Assembly (NCBI GenBank): GCA_031272775.1
Contig: JAISTB010000038.1
Location: forward strand, 1-61,960
From: Fusobacteriaceae bacterium
Lineage (GTDB): Bacteria > Fusobacteriota > Fusobacteriia > Fusobacteriales > Fusobacteriaceae
Direction: 5' to 3'
DNA: 61,960 nucleotides
The notes under the pieces were generated by a model. That model had not been told where the DNA came from. It did no database searches and was given only the letters and a program-made list of their open reading frames with translations. A program made the position numbers and the translations under genes. This document shows, one piece after another, positions 7,395 to 14,594 of this stretch. Each line of letters begins with the position of its first letter. The stretch's first letter is position 1.

Positions 7395-8174
7395 ATGGAA
7401 GGAAAATTGCACGCCATGTATTTCAGCCCCACCCGCACGACGCAAAGGGTCATCGCGGCCCTGACGCCGGTTATCGGAGAAGGTCTCGGTCTTGCCCGCG
7501 AAGACATTGACCTCACGCGCCCCGCCGCCAGAGAAAAAGCTTACGCCTTCGGAAAAGAGGATTTGCTGATCTTCGGCTTCCCCGTATACGCCGGACGGAT
7601 CCCCACCCTGCTGGAAAGTCTGTTTCCGAAGCTCTCGGGAAGCGAAACGCCCGCGGTCGTCATCGCAACCTACGGAAACCGCGATTACGACGACGCCCTT
7701 CTTGAGGCCAAAGATCTCCTGACGGCGAGAGGCTTTGTGGTCATCGCCGCCGGCGCCTTTATCGGGGAACATTCGTTTTCAAACATACTGGCGGCAGGAA
7801 GGCCCGACCGGGATGATCTGGACATCGCCGCGACCTTCGCCGGTAAGATCGTCGAAAAACGTCGCGGGGGAAGTCCGGCCGCCGTTTCCGTAAAGGGGAA
7901 CTTTCCCTACAGAGACGGAATGGCCGCCATGCCCTTTTTGCCCAAAACAAAAGAGGCGTGCACAAAATGCCTCGCCTGTGTAAAAGGATGCCCCATGGGC
8001 GTTATCGATCCCGCCGATCCGGCTCAAGTCAGCCCGGGCTGCATTCTCTGCTGCGCCTGCGTGAAAATCTGTCCCGTCGGGGCCAAGTATTTTGACGCCG
8101 AGCCCCTGGCCAAAATGCGGGCCAGACTTGAGGGGAATTTTATGGCCCGAAAAGAGCCCGAGCTCTTTTTGTGA
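7395..8174 (+). CDS. Second flavodoxin-ferredoxin protein
   Basis: A 259-residue protein with a flavodoxin-like loop (FSPTRTTQ, residues 10-17) and two C-terminal cluster motifs (CTKCLACVKGCP, CILCCACVKICP). It is a distant paralogue of the gene just upstream, with the same domain order but low identity. The frame is open to 7365, but the ATG at 7395 has ACAGGAGG at ideal distance, so I start there. The last codons double as one arm of a terminator hairpin. Its partner enzymes are unknown. Confidence 0.88.
   Translation: MEGKLHAMYFSPTRTTQRVIAALTPVIGEGLGLAREDIDLTRPAAREKAYAFGKEDLLIFGFPVYAGRIPTLLESLFPKLSGSETPAVVIATYGNRDYDDALLEAKDLLTARGFVVIAAGAFIGEHSFSNILAAGRPDRDDLDIAATFAGKIVEKRRGGSPAAVSVKGNFPYRDGMAAMPFLPKTKEACTKCLACVKGCPMGVIDPADPAQVSPGCILCCACVKICPVGAKYFDAEPLAKMRARLEGNFMARKEPELFL
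8150..8171 (+). terminator. Terminator overlapping the stop codon region
   Basis: AAAAGAGC (8150-8157) pairs with GCTCTTTT (8162-8169) around a four-base loop, and the T run continues to 8171. The hairpin lies wholly inside the last codons of the flavodoxin-ferredoxin gene. It would end the plus-strand unit before the converging ATPase gene. Confidence 0.75.
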
Positions 8175-8219
8175 CAAGCGCTCCACCCGACTCCGGATCA
8201 TGGCGGATAAACTTGCCCC

Positions 8220-9644
8220 TCATCCGAACAAATCCTGCATCGTGACTTCCGACTGCGCGAGGTAGGCGTATTGGTTTCGCTTGACGCCATAAGTCGTCAC
8301 AAACGTCATATGAAGGCCTTTCCGGGTTTTTGTCTCTTCGGCAAAAGCCCGGATTTTTGCTTCAAGACGTTCCGCGTAACTTTTGTCGATCGCAAATTCC
8401 CGAAGGGCGTACTTGATCTCACAGAGATTGATGATATGATCGGCCCGGTCGATCACGAGGTCGATCTGCGCGCCCGGGGCATAGTCGCCGTTACCGTTAC
8501 TTCGCCAAGCTGACGTATTGGCGACGACGCCGGCGATGCCGAGGGCTTTCCGGATCTGCTCCTCATGGGCGAGACAAACCAGTTCAAAAGCATACCCGCG
8601 CCAGGCGTTTTGGCTGCCGGCGCTCAGGCTTTTCGCCCAAAACGCAGCGTCGTTGTTTCCGCCTTCCGCGAGAAAGCGGCGCCAAAACAGGGTGAAGGGA
8701 TCCGTGAGCTGATAGAGCGCGCCCCTGCTTTTTTTGGCATAACCGTGGTACTTGCGGATAAAGCCGCTGGATTCCAGCTCATCGAGAACTTTTGTCAGCG
8801 TCCCGCCGTCGGGTAAATTCGCCACCGAAACGATCTCTTCCCTCGGGAGACCCGATAATTTTCCCGCAAGGGCCGTGACTATTTTCCGATGGTTTTCGTC
8901 ATTTTTGAACAGTGTCTTATAGAGCACCTGATATTCGTCTTTCAAAGGGGCGTTCTCTCCGAAACAGAGAAAATCCACATTTTGCGCAAGCCCGTAGTCC
9001 GGGCGGAACTGATCGAGATAAAAGGGAATGCCGCCGAAAATCATATAGGCTTCGACGATCTGATAGCGGTTCAGCACAATGTGACGCGAGTGGAAAAATG
9101 CCTCGCATTCCGCCAGCGTAAAGGGCTTGAGGGCCATTCGCCGCGTCACGCGGTTGAAAAGTCCGCCGGTATTTTCAAACAGCTTTTTCACAATCCAGGA
9201 CGTCGCCGACCCGCAGGCGATCAAAAACACGTCCGGCCGGGCCGAAGCGAAACTGTTCCAGAAATATTCCAGCGCGGACAAAAAGCCGGACGCGCGCGTA
9301 TCCAACCACGGCATTTCATCGATAAAAATGACTTTGCGGCCCGGGGATTTGGCGGTTTTGATCAGCTGTTCCAACTGGAGGAAAGACTCCAGCCAGTCAT
9401 TTTTTTGCGGGTAGGGTGTTTTACCGTATTTATTCAGGGCAATGTTGAACATTTGCAGCTGTTCCTCTTTGCTTCCGTCAAAACGGCCTGTGCAATAAAA
9501 CGCAAAGCGGTTCCTGAAAAATTCCTTGATTAAAAATGTCTTGCCGACTCTTCTCCGGCCATAAACAGCTAAAAATTCGGGCTTTCCGGATTCCATATAG
9601 CTTGTAAGCGCCTTGATTTCCTGCTTTCTGCCGATTATCTCCAT
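8220..9644 (-). CDS. AAA ATPase with C-terminal DUF234 nuclease-like domain
   Basis: A 474-residue protein of the archaeal-type STAND-like ATPase family. The N-terminal half has Walker A (GRRRVGKT, about residues 29-36) and Walker B (KVIFIDEMPWLD). A winged-helix region follows. The C-terminal DUF234 part carries a PD-(D/E)xK-like pattern (QIDLVIDR then CEIK). The cellular role of this family is not known. Its promoter lies between two inverted repeats with the same half-site, suggesting tight regulation, possibly by its own product. The next upstream gene on the same strand is another AAA ATPase. Confidence 0.85.
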   Translation of the reverse strand: MEIIGRKQEIKALTSYMESGKPEFLAVYGRRRVGKTFLIKEFFRNRFAFYCTGRFDGSKEEQLQMFNIALNKYGKTPYPQKNDWLESFLQLEQLIKTAKSPGRKVIFIDEMPWLDTRASGFLSALEYFWNSFASARPDVFLIACGSATSWIVKKLFENTGGLFNRVTRRMALKPFTLAECEAFFHSRHIVLNRYQIVEAYMIFGGIPFYLDQFRPDYGLAQNVDFLCFGENAPLKDEYQVLYKTLFKNDENHRKIVTALAGKLSGLPREEIVSVANLPDGGTLTKVLDELESSGFIRKYHGYAKKSRGALYQLTDPFTLFWRRFLAEGGNNDAAFWAKSLSAGSQNAWRGYAFELVCLAHEEQIRKALGIAGVVANTSAWRSNGNGDYAPGAQIDLVIDRADHIINLCEIKYALREFAIDKSYAERLEAKIRAFAEETKTRKGLHMTFVTTYGVKRNQYAYLAQSEVTMQDLFG

Positions 9645-9662
9645 CGGGGGTCCTCCGAAAGC

Positions 9663-9698
9663 CAGCGCTAAGTGGTATAAAAAATATAGTTAGCGCTG
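9663..9698. promoter_or_regulatory. Dyad downstream of the DUF234 ATPase promoter
   Basis: CAGCGCTAA (9663-9671) and TTAGCGCTG (9690-9698) are perfect inverted arms. They lie between the predicted transcription start and the ribosome binding site of the ATPase gene. The half-site CAGCGCTAAGT nearly matches the arms of the dyad at 9794. Confidence 0.7.
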
Positions 9699-9723
9699 AG
9701 TTCTCTGAATTGCTCTTACGGAT

Positions 9724-9752
9724 ATTATAGGGCAAAACGGCTTAAAAGTCAA
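9724..9752 (-). promoter_or_regulatory. Promoter of the DUF234 ATPase gene
   Basis: On the minus strand TTGACT (9747-9752) and TATAAT (9724-9729) are 17 bases apart. The promoter sits between the dyads at 9663 and 9794. Confidence 0.8.
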
Positions 9753-9793
9753 GCAATATCAATGTTTTAGAAAAAATAAATCAAAAATAGATT

Positions 9794-9831
9794 TCAGCGC
9801 CAAGTCACTTTTTGAAGGTACTTGGCGCTGA
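9794..9831. promoter_or_regulatory. Dyad upstream of the DUF234 ATPase promoter
   Basis: TCAGCGCCAAGT (9794-9805) and ACTTGGCGCTGA (9820-9831) are perfect 12-base inverted arms around a 14-base spacer. The half-site differs from the 9663 dyad by one or two bases. The two dyads lie roughly 130 bases apart on either side of the promoter. Confidence 0.7.
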
Positions 9832-9851
9832 TTTTAAAAATGATATCATCT

Positions 9852-9869
9852 GTAGGGGACGCGACGTAC
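9852..9869. repeat. Partial REP-like sequence
   Basis: GTAGGGGACGCGACGTAC has the GTAGGGG end seen in the palindromic repeats of this window but lacks a clean second arm. It is probably a decayed copy. Confidence 0.4.
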
Positions 9870-9878
9870 AAGAAGGGT

Positions 9879-9902
9879 TTTTCGACCTCAAAGTCTGAAA
9901 TT
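9879..9902. repeat. Flanking copy of the ATPase repeat
   Basis: TTTTCGACCTCAAAGTC occurs here, just beyond the stop of the DUF4143 ATPase gene, and again at about 11179-11195, upstream of its promoter. The two copies bracket the gene in direct orientation. Confidence 0.65.
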
Positions 9903-9904
9903 TT

Positions 9905-11128
9905 TCATTCCTGCAAAAAGTCAAGCAGATTCTTAACCTCTATGCCCTCATAGGAATTCACAAAACTCCGGTCCATGGTCAGGATGACTTTGCGGTAATT
10001 GTCCTTTGCGCTTTGGAGCGAAAAGATCTCCCGTTTTCTTGTGCCTTCGTCCCGGATACTTTCCGAAACCTGATAATAGATTTTCTCATCGGGTTTGACC
10101 GCTATAAAGTCTATCTCCGTCTCGCCGACCTTTCCGACGGACACGTCATATCCTCTTCGCCTCAATTCGAAATAGACGATGTTTTCCAGCAGATATCCCC
10201 GATTGACGTCCCGATATCCCAAAAGGATGTTTCGGATGCCGGTATCTACGATATAGTATTTATCCAGCGTTTTTAAATACTCCTTCCCCCGGATGTCATA
10301 GCGGGGAACGCCGTAAAAAATATAGGCGCTTTCCAGGGCTTCAATATAGGAAGAAATCGTCTTGCCCGCAGGAGGTTTTGTCTTTCCCCCGATCTGGAGT
10401 TCCTTTTCCCGAACAAAGGCGTTTCCAATGCTGTTGGGAGAGACAAGGCTCCCGATATTATCCGCGAGGAAGAGAACCAGTTTTTGCAGCAGGCGCTGAT
10501 CACCGACGGCGTTCCGCTCCACGACGTCCCGCAAGACAATCGTGGAATAGATTCCTTCCAAAACGGGATTGATTTGATCCTGCGCAAAATTGTACTGAAC
10601 AATCCCGGGCATACCGCCATACTTCAGATAGGATTCGAATTTTCGTTCCATCCCTGCGTCGGACTCAAAATCATTGAAATCCAGAAATTCTTTGAAGGAA
10701 AGCGGATACATTTTGATCTCCACACAGCGTCCGCCCAGCATTGTGGCAAAGTCCGAAGACAGCAGGCGGGAATTGGAACCGGTGATGTAAATATCCGCCG
10801 GGAAGTCCACCCGAAATGAATCTATGGCTCTGGCCCAATTCTCTACCATCTGGACTTCATCCAGAAGAATGTAATGCTTTTCCGTTCCCGATATCAAGGC
10901 GGAAACGGCGCGGTACAAATCCATGTAGTTTTGAATATGCGAAAAACGCAGAGACTCAAAATTCATCCGGATGATCCTTGTTTCGGGGACTCCGCTTGCG
11001 AGCAGATATTCGACAAACAATTCCAGCAACGAAGATTTGCCGCAGCGTCTGACGCCGGTGATGATTTTGATTTCTTCTTTATCCTTGAAGGATTTCAGGA
11101 CGGAAAGATAAGCGTCTCTCGCTTTCAT
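9905..11128 (-). CDS. AAA ATPase with DUF4143 domain
   Basis: A 407-residue ATP-binding protein of the AAA_14/DUF4143 type. Walker A is TGVRRCGKSS (about residues 24-33), Walker B is HYILLDEVQ, and a sensor-like ITGSNS follows. The C-terminal DUF4143 domain ends with a degenerate nuclease-like pattern (EIDFIAV, then QVSES where an active enzyme would have ExK). The function of this common family is unknown. It has its own promoter with a 39-base repeat array directly upstream, and a further copy of the repeat lies just past its stop codon. Confidence 0.87.
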   Translation of the reverse strand: MKARDAYLSVLKSFKDKEEIKIITGVRRCGKSSLLELFVEYLLASGVPETRIIRMNFESLRFSHIQNYMDLYRAVSALISGTEKHYILLDEVQMVENWARAIDSFRVDFPADIYITGSNSRLLSSDFATMLGGRCVEIKMYPLSFKEFLDFNDFESDAGMERKFESYLKYGGMPGIVQYNFAQDQINPVLEGIYSTIVLRDVVERNAVGDQRLLQKLVLFLADNIGSLVSPNSIGNAFVREKELQIGGKTKPPAGKTISSYIEALESAYIFYGVPRYDIRGKEYLKTLDKYYIVDTGIRNILLGYRDVNRGYLLENIVYFELRRRGYDVSVGKVGETEIDFIAVKPDEKIYYQVSESIRDEGTRKREIFSLQSAKDNYRKVILTMDRSFVNSYEGIEVKNLLDFLQE

Positions 11129-11145
11129 ACAATCACCTCAACCTG

Positions 11146-11174
11146 AGTATACGCTTTTCAAGGGAGAAAGTCAA
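11146..11174 (-). promoter_or_regulatory. Promoter of the DUF4143 ATPase gene
   Basis: On the minus strand TTGACT (11169-11174) and TATACT (11146-11151) are 17 bases apart. The -35 box lies within an AAAGTC-AAGAACTTTT dyad that belongs to the upstream repeat array. Confidence 0.8.
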
Positions 11175-11290
11175 GAACTTTTCGACCTCAAAGTCAAAAA
11201 CTTTTATTTTTTATAAATTTCTGACTTGGAAGCCAAAAACTTTTATTTTTTTGAAATTTCATACTTTGAAGTTGCAAAATTTTTATTATA
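11167..11290. repeat. 39-base degenerate tandem repeat array
   Basis: Three units start near 11184, 11223 and 11262, giving a period of 39 bases. Each has an AAAGTC-type box, then AAAAACTTTTATTTTTT and an AAATTTC end. The first unit contains the small dyad AAAGT-N5-ACTTT, and a further AAAGTCAAGAACTTTT lies at 11167-11182. Units 2 and 3 diverge from unit 1. The last unit supplies the final codons of thpR. Confidence 0.7.
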
Positions 11291-11794
11291 CATCGCCGTA
11301 TACGTCAGCTTCCCCTGAATCCGTTCCGATTTCATCAACGCTACGCTAATGACGTCAAAGGTAAGCGCCGCGGGTTCCGGGGGGCTGTATCCCTGTCGCA
11401 AATTCACCCCGCGCCCCAATGTCACGTGGGGCCGAAATTCTCTGTCATCAACGCGAAAACCCGCTTCCCGCAGGCGCTCGCACAGATCCCGCTGCAATTG
11501 CGTCAGCGCGTCATTCTTCCCGACGCCGATCCAACGGACGTCGCCCCCTTCCCGGCGGAAGCGGCCGGTTTTTTCCAGCGTCAGGGAAAAAGGCGCGAAT
11601 GCCAGACGCTTCAAGACCGATTTCACCAAAGCGGTCTCCCTGCTGTCGCATTCGCCGAGGAAAGCCAGCGTCAAGTGAAGATTATTCGCCGCGGAAAAAG
11701 TCCCGGAAATCGCATTGTCCCGGAGCTCCGTGATCAAGGTTCGCAGGCTTTCCCTGACGTCGGCGGGAAAATTGATCGCGATAAAAAGGCGCAT
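11243..11794 (-). CDS. thpR: RNA 2',3'-cyclic phosphodiesterase
   Basis: ThpR (LigT) opens 2',3'-cyclic phosphates on RNA and belongs to the two-histidine phosphoesterases. The 183-residue protein shows both catalytic motifs, HLTL (about residue 40) and HVTL (about residue 121). The frame is open to 11812, but the ATG at 11794 has AAGGAGG six bases away and begins MRLFIAINFP, the normal family start. It starts one base after the lgt stop codon. The last dozen or so codons lie in the AT-rich 39-base repeat array, so the C-terminus is probably not native to the family. Confidence 0.9.
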   Translation of the reverse strand: MRLFIAINFPADVRESLRTLITELRDNAISGTFSAANNLHLTLAFLGECDSRETALVKSVLKRLAFAPFSLTLEKTGRFRREGGDVRWIGVGKNDALTQLQRDLCERLREAGFRVDDREFRPHVTLGRGVNLRQGYSPPEPAALTFDVISVALMKSERIQGKLTYTAMYNKNFATSKYEISKK

Positions 11795-11795
11795 G

Positions 11796-12656
11796 TCAGG
11801 CCTCCTTGCCACGGGCCAACATCAGCGCCGCGAAAACCATAATCAGCGCGCTGACCGCGTGGGGGGCGCGGAAGGGGCCGATCATCAGGTCCTCAACCCG
11901 GAAAAAGCTCACGATGATCCGGTTGACGCTGTAGAGGATCAGGTACCACCACCAGAGCCGGCCGGGCTTTTTTCCGCATTTTTTCCGCAACACAAACCAG
12001 ATCAGGCAAAATCCCGCCAGATTCAGGACCGATTCGTAAAGCATGGCCGGATGCAGGGCCACGCCGGGAAATTCGGATCCCGCCGGGGATGAAGGCGGAA
12101 ACACAAGCCCCCAGGGGACTTTCGGCGCGTATTGCAAACGTTCGGCGGCCGGCAGGGTCAGATAGCGCGCGTACCAATCCCCGAAGGCGGGTTTCAGCCG
12201 GAATATGACGGACCAGGGCGTCACGACAGGAACGCCGTGGACTTCCCCGTTCATAAAATTTCCGATGCGTCCGACGGCCTGTCCGAGGATGAAGGGCGCC
12301 GCCATCAGATCCCCGAAGGCCAAAAAGGGGATTTTTTTTATCCGCGAATACAGAAAAGCGCCAAAAAATCCGCAGATGATCCCACCGTGAATCGCGAGGC
12401 CCCCGTGCCAGACCGCCGGAATCTCAAGGGGATTCGCGAGATACCAGGGCAGGTGGAAGGCCACGTAATACAGACGCGCGCCGATGACGCCGGAGATCAT
12501 GGCCACAAAGGCGAAGTTTTCGACGGCGGGCTGTGGGATCCCCTTCTCCCGGGCGTGGCGCTTGGCGACCGCCAGCCCGAGCAAAAAAGCCAGCGCAATG
12601 CAAATCCCGTAAAAACGGATATCCAAATTTCCGATGCGTATCAAGGTCGGATGCAT
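11796..12656 (-). CDS. lgt: Prolipoprotein diacylglyceryl transferase
   Basis: Lgt transfers diacylglyceryl from phosphatidylglycerol to the lipobox cysteine of prolipoproteins in the inner membrane. The 286-residue protein has about seven membrane segments and the family signature GRIGNFMNGEVHG (about residues 128-140). It supplies the first step for lipoproteins such as those encoded at 15935 and 46064. It has its own promoter directly after the tRNA-Arg terminator and is followed with almost no gap by thpR. Confidence 0.97.
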   Translation of the reverse strand: MHPTLIRIGNLDIRFYGICIALAFLLGLAVAKRHAREKGIPQPAVENFAFVAMISGVIGARLYYVAFHLPWYLANPLEIPAVWHGGLAIHGGIICGFFGAFLYSRIKKIPFLAFGDLMAAPFILGQAVGRIGNFMNGEVHGVPVVTPWSVIFRLKPAFGDWYARYLTLPAAERLQYAPKVPWGLVFPPSSPAGSEFPGVALHPAMLYESVLNLAGFCLIWFVLRKKCGKKPGRLWWWYLILYSVNRIIVSFFRVEDLMIGPFRAPHAVSALIMVFAALMLARGKEA

Positions 12657-12716
12657 TATTTCTCCTCTCCCCGATTCCGGACTCAGGCCGGGGTTTCCGT
12701 AGACTTATCTGTTCCC

Positions 12717-12745
12717 ATTATACAACAAAAAAAGAAAAAGGGCAA
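12717..12745 (-). promoter_or_regulatory. lgt promoter
   Basis: On the minus strand TTGCCC (12740-12745) and TATAAT (12717-12722) are 17 bases apart. The -35 box begins within a few bases of the T run of the upstream tRNA terminator. Confidence 0.75.
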
Positions 12746-12746
12746 C

Positions 12747-12771
12747 AAAAAGCGGGGCTTTGCGACCCCGC
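12747..12771 (-). terminator. Terminator of tRNA-Arg (TCG)
   Basis: GCGGGG (12752-12757) pairs with CCCCGC (12766-12771), and on the minus strand a TTTTTG run follows. It lies just after the tRNA 3' end. Confidence 0.85.
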
Positions 12772-12781
12772 GTGATTTTCT

Positions 12782-12858
12782 TGGCGCGCCCGGCAGGACT
12801 CGAACCCGCAACCCCTTGATCCGAAGTCAAGTGCTCTATCCAATTGAACTACAGACGC
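12782..12858 (-). tRNA. tRNA-Arg (TCG)
   Basis: A 77-nt minus-strand tRNA including encoded CCA. The anticodon stem CTTGA/TCAAG encloses CTTCGGA, giving TCG. The D loop has GGA with A20. It reads CGA and, by wobble, CGG codons. Confidence 0.93.
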
Positions 12859-12941
12859 GTACAGTGATTACAGCGATTGCTATGATTACATGAGTAAACG
12901 ATGACCTTATTCGTCATGGCTCAACCGTCAGGGGTTCCCCG

Positions 12942-14168
12942 TCAGGATTTCATTTGTGAGGTTTCGGTCCCGTTCAGGTGTTCGGCCATACTGATGGCGA
13001 TTTGTTTCAGCTTCGCGATGTCCTCTTCCTTGGGGGAACCGTGAGCTTCGACCGGAGGCGCGACCAGGGTCAGTCCCGGCAGGCTGTCCACAAATTCCTG
13101 AATGGCGCGAACGCCGCCCCCCGACCACATCATGCTGCCGAAGATGCCGACGAAGCGATTCTTCAGGCCGTAATTCTTCAGCTTGTGCAGGATCGGCACG
13201 AGCTTTGGGTATGCGGTCGTGTTGTGGGCGCAGGAACCCAGGATCAAGCCCTGATATTTCCAGATCCGGCTCACGATATCGGTCGAGTCCACTTTGGACG
13301 AGTCATAAATCCGGATATCGGTAATGCCCGATTCCCGCAGTTGAGTCCCGATGACTTCCGCCATCTGGGCCGTATTGCCGTACATGCTGCCGTAGACGAT
13401 GACGACGCCCTTCGTCTCGGGCTCGAATTTCGCCCATTTTTCATATATCCGCACGATCCCCGGCACGTCCCGCCGCCACAGAATCCCGTGGGCGGGGCAG
13501 ATCATTTTGATGTCGAGGGCGCCGAGCTTTTTGATGGCCATGACGACTTGAGCGCCGTATTTGCCGACGATGTTTGAATAATATTTGCGCATCTCGCTCT
13601 TGTAAAACGTGAGGTCCACCTCATCGTCAAATATACCCCCGGAAAGGGCCCCGAAGCCGCCGAAGGCGTCGTTGGAAAAGAGAATCCCCGACGTCTTGTC
13701 GTAGGTGACCATGGATTCGGGCCAATGAACCATGGGGATCATGGCAAACGTCAGCTTGTGCTTGCCGAGGTCGATTTCGTCCCCTTCCTTGATCGTGATG
13801 AAATTTTCCTCGGGGAAGTTGTGGGCGAGCGCCTTCAGCATCGGGAGACTCTTGGCGTTTCCGATGATCTTCATGTCCGGGTAATAGCGGACGAGTTCCT
13901 TGAGTCCCGACGAATGGTCGGGCTCCACGTGATTCACCACGAAATAATCGGGCTTCCGGCCGCCCAAAGCCTCATGGAGCTTGTCCATGAACGTGATTGC
14001 CGTATTGATTTCCACCGCGTCGATGACGCAGATTTTCTCGTCTCTGATAATATAGGAATTGTAACTGACGCCGTTAGGTATCGGGATATAATTTTCAAAG
14101 CGTTCCTTCTGAAAATCATTGACGCCGATCCACGAAATATCGTCGCATATTTTAACCGATCGAAACAT
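12942..14168 (-). CDS. fprA: Flavodiiron protein (A-type flavoprotein)
   Basis: FprA-type flavodiiron proteins reduce oxygen to water or nitric oxide to nitrous oxide and protect anaerobes. The 408-residue protein has an N-terminal metallo-beta-lactamase-like diiron domain with HVEPDHS, MVHWPES, SNDAFG and PAHG ligands. It ends with a flavodoxin domain starting at VVIVYGSMYGNTAQMA (FMN loop). The frame is open to 14231, but ATG 14168 has AAGGAGG and lies downstream of a strong promoter whose boxes span 14203-14231. The flavodoxin-ferredoxin proteins at 6556 and 7395 are possible electron donors, but nothing in the sequence proves it. Confidence 0.96.
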   Translation of the reverse strand: MFRSVKICDDISWIGVNDFQKERFENYIPIPNGVSYNSYIIRDEKICVIDAVEINTAITFMDKLHEALGGRKPDYFVVNHVEPDHSSGLKELVRYYPDMKIIGNAKSLPMLKALAHNFPEENFITIKEGDEIDLGKHKLTFAMIPMVHWPESMVTYDKTSGILFSNDAFGGFGALSGGIFDDEVDLTFYKSEMRKYYSNIVGKYGAQVVMAIKKLGALDIKMICPAHGILWRRDVPGIVRIYEKWAKFEPETKGVVIVYGSMYGNTAQMAEVIGTQLRESGITDIRIYDSSKVDSTDIVSRIWKYQGLILGSCAHNTTAYPKLVPILHKLKNYGLKNRFVGIFGSMMWSGGGVRAIQEFVDSLPGLTLVAPPVEAHGSPKEEDIAKLKQIAISMAEHLNGTETSQMKS

Positions 14169-14202
14169 CCGGATCCTCCTTTTGTGATTCGCTGACTCTC
14201 CC

Positions 14203-14231
14203 ATTATAGATGATTTTCCGAAAACTTGCAA
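14203..14231 (-). promoter_or_regulatory. fprA promoter
   Basis: On the minus strand TTGCAA (14226-14231) and TATAAT (14203-14208) are 17 bases apart. This shows that fprA does not depend on the RNA transcribed upstream of it. Confidence 0.85.
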
Positions 14232-14321
14232 GGAATATTTTCAAGGGCCTCCGATTCCGCGGAATTTCCCTTGATTTATGAGGATTTTTGTGATAGAATC
14301 AAACTGCGGTCCTTCCCCGCA

Positions 14322-14559
14322 AAAGAAAAACCCGGGGTAGCTAATCCCGGGTTTTACCCGCAATCTCAATGAGTAGCTAATTCATTTCCGATTGCTTAAA
14401 GGTTTTTTCCTTCAGTCAAGTAGCCAACTCTATCTGTCCGAAAAACCCTTTGTCATTTCCCGGCCTCCGGAGCCACCATCGGTCAGGAAATTATAATTTG
14501 TCTTGCGAGGAGCCACCTGCAAGAAAAATTCCGTTGCTTAGCAATATCACTATTGCTAC
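14322..14559 (-). ncRNA. Multi-hairpin small RNA with repeated URGCU loops
   Basis: The region has its own promoter (14566-14594) and ends in a strong terminator hairpin, giving an RNA of about 238 nt. A first stem pairs TAGCAAT with ATTGCTA (14539-14558). Five more hairpins follow, each ending in a five-base loop: UGGCU (plus positions 14511-14515, 14471-14475 and 14422-14426) and UAGCU (14375-14379 and 14339-14343). Outer stems include CTTGC/GCAAG, ATTTCC/GGAAAT, a long AAGG-T-rich stem and GCAATC/GATTGC. There is no ORF of note. I see none of the hallmark sequences of tmRNA, RNase P RNA, SRP RNA or 6S RNA. The function is unknown. Confidence 0.7.
14326..14355 (-). terminator. Terminator of the multi-hairpin RNA
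   Basis: CCCGGG (14331-14336) pairs with CCCGGG (14346-14351), extended by an A/T stem, and on the minus strand TTTTTCTTTT follows. The loop carries the same UAGCU core as the hairpins before it. Confidence 0.85.
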
Positions 14560-14565
14560 AATTCA

Positions 14566-14594
14566 TTTATAGCACATATTTTCCCGTTTGTAAA
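14566..14594 (-). promoter_or_regulatory. Promoter of the multi-hairpin RNA
   Basis: On the minus strand TTTACA (14589-14594) and TATAAA (14566-14571) are 17 bases apart, placing the start near 14559. Confidence 0.75.

Noticed and set aside
9663-9831. Terminal inverted repeats of an insertion sequence around the ATPase
   Set aside because: Both dyads lie on the same side of the gene, around its promoter. No transposase and no target duplication are visible.
11184-11290. CRISPR-like array
   Set aside because: The units are contiguous degenerate 39-base repeats without unique spacers, and there is no cas gene in the window.
14322-14559. Possible riboswitch controlling fprA
   Set aside because: A separate consensus promoter for fprA lies downstream of the terminator, and the repeated loops do not match a riboswitch I know. 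An independent RNA is the simpler reading.
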